Assembly: GCA_902478985.1 (NCBI GenBank) | Contig: CABSNH010000072.1 | Location: 1 to 7,995 of the forward strand | Direction of reading: 5' to 3' | Length of the DNA stretch: 7,995 nt | Source of the DNA: an uncultured Collinsella sp. | Lineage (GTDB): Bacteria; Actinomycetota; Coriobacteriia; Coriobacteriales; Coriobacteriaceae | Shown: piece by piece, positions 1 through 4,910 of the stretch | How positions within the stretch are numbered: the stretch's first letter is position 1 | Layout of the letters: every line of letters starts with the position of its first letter | Notes under the pieces: generated by a model | What the model saw: the letters and a program-made list of their open reading frames with translations, nothing else | What the model was told of the DNA's origin: nothing | Database searches by the model: none | Made by a program: the position numbers and the translations under genes

Positions 1-34
1 CCTGATAGTTCTTCCCTACATTCGTCTTTGCCAC
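1..34 (-). CDS. Possible start of an unrecognised gene (partial, runs off the left edge)
   Basis: On the minus strand, 21 bases after the integrase stop, a GTG codon opens a frame that stays open to the window edge and reads MAKTNVGKNYQ. The sequence looks like a plausible protein start, and the gene would follow the integrase on the same strand. The Shine-Dalgarno support is poor: only a GAG lies a few bases upstream. Eleven codons are too few to identify a family. If real, it means the integrase is not the outermost gene on this side. The alternative is non-coding prophage or host DNA that happens to be open. Confidence 0.2.
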   Translation of the reverse strand, partial: MAKTNVGKNYQ

Positions 35-55
35 AATTCTCGGGGATACGGAATC

Positions 56-925
56 CTAGCCCCCGAGTATCAGCCGCTCGACTACTTTCTGCGCATCTTT
101 GCAGATGCGCGGCCTCGGCACGATGTAGTGCTCGTAGGCCGTTCCGATGTCGGTGTGCCCCAGCATCATGGCCACGGTCTCGATACCCACGCCTGCCTCC
201 ACGGCGAGCGTCGCCCACGTGTGACGGCATTCAGTCATCGAGGTCCAGGCGGCGCCGGCTTGGTGACATGCGGATTTGATGTGCCGCGCGATGGCGTCGG
301 GCGACAGATCGCACAGCCAGCCCGAGTGGCCTTTTCGCAGAGCGCGCAGGCGTTTGACCGCGAAGCGGGGGAGCCAGCAGGACCGCGCGGAGCGCTCGGT
401 CTTCGGCGCCTCGACGACCTCATTGCCGCGCACGACTTGCCTCGAACGGCGGATGCGGACCTCGCCGGTGCGCAGGTCGATGTCCGACCACTTGAGGCCG
501 CACGCCTCGCCGCGCCGCAGCCCGAGGGTCACCGAGCAGATCGCGACCGCCTCGCACTCGTGTCCCCACAGCGCGCGGAGGTAGGCGCGGACCTGGCTCG
601 CCTCCATCGTGCGTGGTCGGTGCGCCGGCTTGTGCGGTAGCTCGACACCGGCGGCGGTGGGGTCGTACATCCGCACTCCGAGACGGCGGATGGCCCAGCG
701 GATAACCTGCCGCAGGGTCTTGTATGCCTTTTCGGCGGCCCCAGGCAGCTCAAACGAATCAATCCAGCCCTGTACGCCCTCGGGCGTTATCGCCTCGAGT
801 TCCAGCTCGCCCCAGCGAGGTAGGACGTGCAGCGCTAGCGCGCTTTCGTATCCGGCCAGGGTGCAGGCGCGCAGCCTGCCGCGCTTGTCGTCCATGTACC
901 TCGAGGCGGCCTCTGCAACTTTCAT
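56..925 (-). CDS. int: Phage-type tyrosine recombinase (integrase)
   Basis: Tyrosine site-specific recombinase, expected to integrate and excise a phage genome by strand exchange through a 3'-phosphotyrosine intermediate. I chose the ATG at 925, which has a GGAG six bases upstream; a TTG at 937 is in frame but overlaps that Shine-Dalgarno sequence. The 289-residue product has an N-terminal SAM-like core-binding domain (about residues 1-85) and a catalytic domain (about 105-280). Visible active-site residues are Arg137 in GLRRGEA, Lys175 in APKTERS, Arg234 in TECRHTW, His257 in MLGH and the nucleophile Tyr264 in TAYEHY. The box II histidine of the usual HxxR motif is Thr231 here. Length is normal for a small phage integrase, and I see no frameshift. 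It is transcribed away from the tail/lysis cassette. The family call is secure; the specific role (integration, excision or DNA inversion) is not shown. Confidence 0.93.
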   Translation of the reverse strand: MKVAEAASRYMDDKRGRLRACTLAGYESALALHVLPRWGELELEAITPEGVQGWIDSFELPGAAEKAYKTLRQVIRWAIRRLGVRMYDPTAAGVELPHKPAHRPRTMEASQVRAYLRALWGHECEAVAICSVTLGLRRGEACGLKWSDIDLRTGEVRIRRSRQVVRGNEVVEAPKTERSARSCWLPRFAVKRLRALRKGHSGWLCDLSPDAIARHIKSACHQAGAAWTSMTECRHTWATLAVEAGVGIETVAMMLGHTDIGTAYEHYIVPRPRICKDAQKVVERLILGG

Positions 926-943
926 TATGGTCTCCAATCCCGT

Positions 944-992
944 AAATCCCAGACGCGTGGGCTCTCAAGGAGAGGATACGCGCGTGGGATTT
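944..992. repeat. Nested inverted repeat between integrase and tail/lysis cassette
   Basis: Two 15-base arms, AAATCCCAGACGCGT (944-958) and ACGCGCGTGGGATTT (978-992), are inverted repeats matching at 13 of 15 positions, with a 19-base spacer. Inside the spacer is a second perfect hairpin, CTCTC-AAG-GAGAG (962-974). The octamer CGCGTGGG also occurs as a direct repeat at 954-961 and 981-988, 27 bases apart. The element fills most of the divergent intergenic region, so an operator, an integrase or accessory-protein binding region, or an RNA leader structure are all possible. No strong sigma70 promoter could be placed on either strand here. Confidence 0.7.
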
Positions 993-1024
993 CTGCCACG
1001 AGAGGTCGAGAGAAAGGAGTCTAA

Positions 1025-1432
1025 ATGGCATTGATCGGGACCCTTGTCGGGCCCGCGGTGCGCCTGGCGACAGATGGGAGGGGTCTCCCGATTCTCGCGT
1101 CTGATGAGCCTGAGGTCCCCGAGGGCTTCAAGGCGGTCATGGCGTATGAGCAGCAGGGCGGTTCCATCTACCAAGTATGGAGTGTCGTGCCAGACGGGGT
1201 GCGCGATGACGCGGTGCGGCTTGCCGCCATGTCCGCCGAGACTCTCGACGATGAGGACGCGCTGAAGGTACCCCAGCTCATCCGGCCGTGGTATGTGGGT
1301 GAGGCCTCGTATGCCGCCGGCGCGCGTGTGGCATATGGAGGCGACCTGTACAAGTGCCTGCAGACGCATGCGCCCCGTATCGGATCTGAGCCCGATACGG
1401 CCCCGGAGCTTTGGGAAAGAATCAACCATTAA
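1025..1432 (+). CDS. Phage tail-type protein with chitin-binding-like module (copy 1)
   Basis: A 135-residue protein of probable phage virion or tail-appendage origin. The N-terminal half (about 1-85) has a conserved YEQ-GG-IYQVW-VVPD core and a DDEDALKVP motif, both shared with the next gene. The C-terminal part (about 90-133, YAAGARVAYGGDLYKC through PELWERI) has the aromatic and glycine pattern of carbohydrate-binding module 5/12 (chitin-binding type 3) domains, which in phages are often found on tail parts that contact cell-surface glycans. There is no signal peptide or membrane segment. The ATG has AAAGGAG five bases upstream. Its stop overlaps the Shine-Dalgarno sequence of the next gene, so the two are probably co-translated. 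The domain call rests on pattern recognition only; the exact virion role is unknown. Confidence 0.75.
   Translation: MALIGTLVGPAVRLATDGRGLPILASDEPEVPEGFKAVMAYEQQGGSIYQVWSVVPDGVRDDAVRLAAMSAETLDDEDALKVPQLIRPWYVGEASYAAGARVAYGGDLYKCLQTHAPRIGSEPDTAPELWERINH
1375..1400 (+). repeat. Perfect 9-bp stem-loop inside copy 1
   Basis: CCGTATCGG (1375-1383) and CCGATACGG (1392-1400) form a perfect nine-base-pair stem with an eight-base loop, about 30 bases before the stop codon. No T-run follows, so it is not a standard terminator. It could influence mRNA stability or ribosome flow into the next gene, or be a chance product of GC-rich coding sequence. Confidence 0.45.
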
Positions 1433-1440
1433 GGAGAAAA

Positions 1441-2010
1441 ATGTTTTACGGACAATTTGTATCTGGGTCTGTCTACCTGACCACGGACGGCTCCGGCCTG
1501 CCGATTCGCGAGACGGCGGAACCCAACCCCGGCGCCGGTTACCACACGGTGCTCTCCTATGAGCAGCATGACGGCGCCATCTGGCAGGTGTGGACTCTCG
1601 TTCCCGATGCCGGAACGCCCCAGGACGCTGCCCTCATGCTCGCACAGATCCAGGCGGCCGCCCTCTCCGACGATGACGCGTTGAAGGTTCCGGCGCTCTA
1701 TCCGCTCTACATGTGCGGCCACGTCTACGCGCAAGGCGACCGCGCGCTCTGGCAGGGCACGCTCTACAAGGCCATCTCGGGCCACACGGCGACTGCGGCT
1801 GATCCCGTTTCCGACCCCCAGCACTGGGCGAAGGTCATGGCGTCCACGGCCGGCGGCGCTGACGTCCCCGAGTGGGTCAGCGGCAAGTCATACGCCAAGG
1901 GCGACCGCGTCACCAAGTACGGAAGCGTCTACGAGTCTCTGATGGACGGCAACACCATCGAGCCGGGCACGTTCGGCAGCGACGGCGCGTGGAAGCAACT
2001 GACTGCCTAG
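1441..2010 (+). CDS. Phage tail-type protein with two chitin-binding-like modules (copy 2)
   Basis: A 189-residue paralogue of the preceding gene. Shared landmarks are DGSGLPI, the SYEQHDGAIWQVWTLVPD core, DDDALKVP and a first CBM5/12-like module (about 92-132: YAQGDRALWQGTLYK through PQHWAKV). It adds a second module at the C-terminus (about 145-187: WVSGKSYAKGDRVTKYGSVYES through GAWKQL). The ATG at 1441 is preceded by AAGGAG overlapping the upstream stop; an in-frame ATG 30 bases earlier has no such support and lies inside the upstream gene. The pair looks like a tandem duplication followed by divergence and domain gain. A role in glycan or cell-wall binding on the virion is inferred from the modules and from the position just before the lysis genes. 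Confidence 0.78.
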   Translation: MFYGQFVSGSVYLTTDGSGLPIRETAEPNPGAGYHTVLSYEQHDGAIWQVWTLVPDAGTPQDAALMLAQIQAAALSDDDALKVPALYPLYMCGHVYAQGDRALWQGTLYKAISGHTATAADPVSDPQHWAKVMASTAGGADVPEWVSGKSYAKGDRVTKYGSVYESLMDGNTIEPGTFGSDGAWKQLTA

Positions 2011-2023
2011 TGGAGGCGCGCGA

Positions 2024-2332
2024 GTGGAAGAACTAGCCCGCGTGGCCGTCCAGTGGGCCGTGCCGGTTGTCCTCGCGGCCTTCGCGGGTGCGCTCATGCG
2101 CCTGTACCGGCTCATGGATGCGATGCAGGAGGGCACTCGGACGATGCTGCGAAGCCGCCTCGTGGACCTCCATGAGCGCTACGTGGTCAGCGGCAAGGGT
2201 TGCCCCGACTGGGTCAAGCAGGAGGCCTCGCAGGTCTACGGGGCCTACCACGGCATGGGCGGAAATGGCACCGGCACCCACTACTACCAGGAAATCGTCA
2301 ACGCCCCCATCAGGGGAGAATCGGAGGACTAG
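2024..2332 (+). CDS. Small phage membrane protein of the lysis cassette
   Basis: A 102-residue protein starting at GTG, with GGAGG seven bases upstream. Residues about 8-28 form one hydrophobic helix, followed by a basic, helical stretch (RLYRLMDAMQEGTRTMLRSR) and a soluble C-terminus with the pattern YGAYHGMGGNGTGT. I recall a similar tail in small phage proteins encoded next to holins in Gram-positive phages. It lies 13 bases after the tail-type gene and 4 bases before the holin, so it belongs to the lysis or late operon. It could be a second holin, a holin regulator (antiholin) or a spanin-like accessory; the sequence does not decide between these. Confidence 0.65.
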   Translation: MEELARVAVQWAVPVVLAAFAGALMRLYRLMDAMQEGTRTMLRSRLVDLHERYVVSGKGCPDWVKQEASQVYGAYHGMGGNGTGTHYYQEIVNAPIRGESED

Positions 2333-2336
2333 CATC

Positions 2337-2576
2337 ATGGAGAAGTACGAGGAATGGGCAATCGCGGCCCTCACCCGTGCCGTCAAGACGGCTGCTCAGA
2401 CGGCGGTGGCGCTCATCGGTACCGGGAGCGTCGGATTCACGGACCTCGACTGGGTGCAGGTCGCGAGCGTGGCGGGCGTCGCCGCCGTCGTGTCGCTGCT
2501 AACCAGTGTCGCGACCGACCTGCCAGAGGTTGGCGGCGCACAGCCGGGACCGTCTCACGAGGGCGGCGAGGAATAG
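2337..2576 (+). CDS. Holin, r1t-like
   Basis: A 79-residue holin, expected to assemble in the cytoplasmic membrane and open lesions that release the endolysin or trigger its access to the wall. It has two hydrophobic segments, about residues 17-33 (within AAQTAVALIGTG) and 40-60 (VQVASVAGVAAVVSLLTSV), joined by a short acidic turn, and a charged hydrophilic C-terminus (PSHEGGEE). Size, two-helix layout and the AVK-AAQTAVALIG / AGVAAVVSLLTS motifs match the Lactococcus phage r1t holin family as I know it. The ATG has GGAGG nine bases upstream. The endolysin starts one base after its stop, the classic holin-endolysin order. An in-frame start much further upstream would overlap the preceding gene and is unlikely. 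Confidence 0.85.
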   Translation: MEKYEEWAIAALTRAVKTAAQTAVALIGTGSVGFTDLDWVQVASVAGVAAVVSLLTSVATDLPEVGGAQPGPSHEGGEE

Positions 2577-2577
2577 C

Positions 2578-3396
2578 GTGGCCAAGCTGTTCGTCATCTG
2601 CGGGCACGGCGCCGGAGACCCCGGCTGCTGCGCCGGCGGGTACACCGAGGCCGAGCGCGTGCGTGCGCTTGGCAGGCGCATCAAGGAGCTTGGCGGCGAT
2701 CGGGTGGTGCTTTGCGACACTTCGCGCAACTGGTATGCGGACGGCGGGCTGAACAGCCTCAAGGCTGACGGTCCCGTCGTTGAGCTGCATATGGATGCCA
2801 GCGGCCTCAAGACACCTCACGGTGCCCATGTGATCATCAGCTCGAAGTTCAGCCCGGACTCCTACGACAAGACGCTGGCGGACAAGTTGTCAGCATTTAT
2901 GCCGGGACGGGCGCAGAAGCTCGTCAAGCATTCCGACCTCGCCAACGTCAACAGGGCTGCCGCGCGCGGCATCAACTACCGCCTCGCCGAGAACGGCTTC
3001 ATCGACAACGGCGGCGATTTGCAGAAGTTCAATGAATACCTCGATGACCTGGCCCGAATCTACCTCGAGAGTTTCGGAATCAAGGTATCGAATTCCGCAC
3101 CCGTTCAGCAGGCTCCCGCGAAGCAGCCGACCCAGCAGGCGACTGAGACCGAGAGCTTCGGAGGCCGCTACCGCTGCACCGTCTTCAAGCTCAACGTGCG
3201 CTCGGCGCCGTCCCTCTCCGGGTCCGTGGTGGCCTCCTACAGCAGGGGGCAGACTGTCGTGCTCGACGACTGGTATAAGTCCGCGGACGGCTTTATCTGG
3301 GGACGCTACACCGGCGGCAGCGGGAAGATCCGCTATGTTGCCGTGGGACGCGCCACTGGCAAGCCCGAGGCCGACGACTACCTCGTCAGGGAGTGA
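2578..3396 (+). CDS. Endolysin: N-acetylmuramoyl-L-alanine amidase with SH3-like domain
   Basis: A 272-residue phage endolysin predicted to cut the amide bond between N-acetylmuramic acid and L-alanine in peptidoglycan. The amidase domain (about 3-167) shows Amidase_3-type features: His10 in CGHGAGDPG and Glu24 in YTEAERVR as likely zinc ligands, His71 in ELHMDAS as the third ligand, and Glu138 in AENGFIDN as the likely catalytic residue. A Gln/Ala/Pro-rich linker (about 171-193) leads to a bacterial SH3-like wall-binding domain (about 197-262; LNVRSAPS and a late RYVAVG). There is no signal peptide, so it should depend on the holin. The GTG at 2578 follows GAGGAA at suitable spacing and starts one base after the holin stop; an upstream ATG would overlap the holin. 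Confidence 0.88.
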   Translation: MAKLFVICGHGAGDPGCCAGGYTEAERVRALGRRIKELGGDRVVLCDTSRNWYADGGLNSLKADGPVVELHMDASGLKTPHGAHVIISSKFSPDSYDKTLADKLSAFMPGRAQKLVKHSDLANVNRAAARGINYRLAENGFIDNGGDLQKFNEYLDDLARIYLESFGIKVSNSAPVQQAPAKQPTQQATETESFGGRYRCTVFKLNVRSAPSLSGSVVASYSRGQTVVLDDWYKSADGFIWGRYTGGSGKIRYVAVGRATGKPEADDYLVRE

Positions 3397-3397
3397 C

Positions 3398-3700
3398 ATG
3401 AAACCGAGAGAGAAGATGCTCAGCCTCGCCTATGCGATCGCGTGCCTCATCGCAATGTCTGCGCTCATCATCATCGTCTGCTCAGCCTTGGCGCCCAAGA
3501 ATGCCCAGGCGGCATCTGACATGACTGTCATGGACCAGTCGGAAGGCCCCCTGTACGATCTGCCTGGTGGAGTCAATTCGTACATCGCGACCGAGCGCTC
3601 GACGAATCGAGCCTACATCGTGGTCGAGAGCGACCGCGGCATCGCGATCACGCCGTACCTCGACGAGGACGGCGACCAGGTGGTTATCGCCAGACCATAA
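3398..3700 (+). CDS. Small exported or membrane-anchored protein, DUF6440-like
   Basis: A 100-residue protein. After a basic start (MKPREK), residues about 8-32 form a strong hydrophobic segment ending near APKNAQAAS, consistent with a signal peptide or N-terminal anchor. The C-terminal domain (about 52-97) contains VNSYIATERSTNRAYIV and GIAITPYLDEDG, resembling the small DUF6440 fold as I recall it (invariant-looking Asp/Gly near the end, 'vdk.tgv.Yl' start). That assignment was not tested. The ATG follows AGGGAG, one base after the endolysin stop, so it is the last gene of the cassette, and a terminator starts five bases after its stop. Function is unknown; a lysis accessory or an extracytoplasmic cargo gene are both possible. 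Confidence 0.7.
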   Translation: MKPREKMLSLAYAIACLIAMSALIIIVCSALAPKNAQAASDMTVMDQSEGPLYDLPGGVNSYIATERSTNRAYIVVESDRGIAITPYLDEDGDQVVIARP

Positions 3701-3705
3701 GGACA

Positions 3706-3740
3706 GGCCCCTCCCCGGTAGTCCCGGGGAGGGGCCTCTT
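3706..3740 (+). terminator. Rho-independent terminator of the tail/lysis cassette
   Basis: A perfect 13-base-pair GC-rich stem, GGCCCCTCCCCGG (3706-3718) with CCGGGGAGGGGCC (3724-3736), with a five-base loop TAGTC, followed by TCTTTGTGTT. It starts five bases after the last cassette stop. The A-rich flank on the other side means it could also act weakly on transcripts coming from thiD. Confidence 0.85.
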
Positions 3741-3902
3741 TGTGTTAATAAATGGGGATATTCCGGGTGCACGCCCGCGCGGCTTTCATATCCCCAAATT
3801 ATCCCAAGTGCGCGTGCTAACCCGTTTTTACGCGCTTCTGCCGTTGTTGTCGTACTTAAACCAGCAGGTAAACGGCGTGTTCGTTTTTGTCGTTCCTACA
3901 GG
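3737..3902. other. Gene-free junction between phage cassette and thiD
   Basis: No credible gene lies here. The tract holds a nine-base inverted repeat (TGGGGATAT at 3753-3761, ATATCCCCA at 3788-3796), a six-base inverted pair GCGCGT/ACGCGC (3810-3815, 3830-3835) and another, GCCGTT/AACGGC (3840-3845, 3871-3876). Base composition is more AT-rich than its neighbours. The prophage right end (attR) probably lies here, but I found no direct repeat longer than seven exact bases shared with positions 1-55. Confidence 0.6.
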
Positions 3903-4733
3903 TCAGTACTGCCACATGTGGTTGACGGGGCCGGAGCCTTTGCCCATGTCAAAGCCAGCGGCGAGAGCACCCGTTAGGTAGGCCTTGCCGGCGTTGACGG
4001 CATCGGCAAGATCCATGCCCTGGGCCAGCGCGCATGCGATGGCGGACGAAAGCGTACAGCCAGTACCGTGCGTGTTGCCGGTCTCGATCCGCTTGTGGCG
4101 GAACCACGTGGTGAGCGGATCGCCCAGATGGTTGCCCTCGTCATCGAGTGGCGCGGGCTCTGCTAGCACATCGTTGGCCTCGTTGACAAAATGCCCGCCC
4201 TTAACGAGAGACGCGCAGCCAAAGCGACGGGTGAGAAGCATGGCGGCATTTTGCTGCGTGCGCTCGGAATCGACCTCATAATCGAGCAGCGCCATGGCCT
4301 CGGGAATGTTGGGCGTGATAACGGTCGCCAGCGGGAACAGGCGGCGGGTGAGTGCCTCAGCGGCATCCTCGGCAATGAGGCGAGCACCCGAGGTGGCGAC
4401 CATGACGGGGTCGACGACGATATTTTGTGCGTCCCAGGCGCTCAAGCGGTCGGCGATAACCTCGATAATCTCGGCAGAGGAAACCATGCCGATCTTGACG
4501 GCGCTGGGTCGAATATCGTCAAAAACGGCATCGATCTGCGCCGCGACAATATCCTGGGAGATGTTCTGCACGGCGGTGACACCGAGGGTGTTTTGTGCGG
4601 TTATGGCTGTGATGGCCGTCTCGGCATACAGGCGGTGCGCCGTGATGGTCTTGATGTCGGCCTGAATGCCGGCGCCACCGCTGGAATCGGATCCTGCGAT
4701 GGATAGAACGGCGGGTACCTTACTGCGATCCAT
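3903..4733 (-). CDS. thiD: Hydroxymethylpyrimidine/phosphomethylpyrimidine kinase
   Basis: ThiD phosphorylates 4-amino-5-hydroxymethyl-2-methylpyrimidine (HMP) to HMP-P and then HMP-PP, the pyrimidine substrate for thiamine phosphate synthase, in the cytoplasm. The 276-residue product has normal ribokinase-fold length. Visible motifs: AGSDSSGGAGIQADIK (residues 13-28, substrate binding), AVKIGMV (78-84), VDPVM (107-111), TPNIPEA (140-146), VKGGH (177-181) and the anion hole with catalytic cysteine in THGTGCTLSS (221-230, Cys226). The ATG has AAGGGAG five bases upstream. It lies downstream of thiC on the same strand after a 177-base gap that carries a possible promoter of its own. The 3' end faces the prophage, and no terminator dedicated to thiD is apparent. 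Confidence 0.97.
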   Translation of the reverse strand: MDRSKVPAVLSIAGSDSSGGAGIQADIKTITAHRLYAETAITAITAQNTLGVTAVQNISQDIVAAQIDAVFDDIRPSAVKIGMVSSAEIIEVIADRLSAWDAQNIVVDPVMVATSGARLIAEDAAEALTRRLFPLATVITPNIPEAMALLDYEVDSERTQQNAAMLLTRRFGCASLVKGGHFVNEANDVLAEPAPLDDEGNHLGDPLTTWFRHKRIETGNTHGTGCTLSSAIACALAQGMDLADAVNAGKAYLTGALAAGFDMGKGSGPVNHMWQY

Positions 4734-4778
4734 GTTCGCTCCCTTGTTCGGTCGGATTCAAATGGGTCTTCTGCCTGC

Positions 4779-4807
4779 ATTATAAAGTTGCCCGGGCCGG
4801 CTGTATG
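4779..4807 (-). promoter_or_regulatory. Candidate thiD promoter
   Basis: On the minus strand a perfect -10 hexamer TATAAT (4784-4779) lies 45 bases before the thiD start. At 17-base spacing the -35 position reads CATACA (4807-4802), matching the consensus at three of six bases and falling inside the hairpin described next. The -10 is good, the -35 weak. Confidence 0.4.
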
Positions 4808-4819
4808 CCGATCCCGGGC
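4785..4819 (-). terminator. GC-rich hairpin in the thiC-thiD gap, possible thiC terminator or attenuator
   Basis: On the minus strand, GCCCGGGATCGGC (4819-4807) pairs with GCCGGCCCGGGC (4801-4790) with one bulge and a five-base loop, followed by AACTTTAT. The stem is strong but the T-run is poor, so it could be a partial terminator, an RNA 3'-end stabiliser for thiC, or neither. Confidence 0.4.
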
Positions 4820-4860
4820 GGGCGGTGCAATCTTTACGTAAATGTAAGAAAATGTTCACA

Positions 4861-4874
4861 TGTCAACAATTGAC
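4861..4874. repeat. Short palindrome downstream of thiC
   Basis: GTCAA (4862-4866) and TTGAC (4870-4874) form a perfect inverted repeat around CAA, operator-like in size. The minus strand also reads TTGACA (4866-4861), a consensus -35, but no acceptable -10 lies at 16-18 bases. A second palindrome, TTTACGTAAA, lies nearby at 4833-4842. Significance unknown. Confidence 0.3.
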
Positions 4875-4910
4875 GAGCACCTTGTGACCGATTGTGGCTC
4901 CGGAGACGCG

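Noticed and set aside
39..67. Inverted repeat CTCGGGG/CCCCGAG spanning the integrase stop as a terminator
   Set aside because: Only seven base pairs with a 15-base loop, and no T-run follows on the minus strand.
128..640. Long plus-strand open frame inside the integrase gene
   Set aside because: Antisense shadow of a conserved recombinase, rich in Arg/Ala as expected for high-GC frames; no Shine-Dalgarno support or recognisable domain.
944..992. Invertible promoter flipped by the integrase
   Set aside because: The 19-base spacer is too short to hold a promoter, and no promoter hexamers are present in it; kept only as an inverted repeat.
1025..2010. Diversity-generating retroelement variable region in the tail-type genes
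   Set aside because: No reverse transcriptase or template repeat is present, and the paralogues differ throughout rather than at adenine-type positions.
29..3916. att core from exact 7-base matches TGCCACA (29-35 and 3910-3916) or GGGGATA (42-48 and 3754-3760)
   Set aside because: Seven-base matches between two tracts of this size are expected by chance, and neither extends.
4734..4800. Second TPP riboswitch before thiD, because of a TAATGC and an AAGGGAG in the leader
   Set aside because: The other conserved blocks (GGCTGAGA, ACCC, CTGAT) are missing and the order is wrong.
4838..4866. Promoter with a perfect -35 TTGACA downstream of thiC on the minus strand
   Set aside because: The -10 position reads ATTTAC at 17 bases, with nothing better at 16 or 18.
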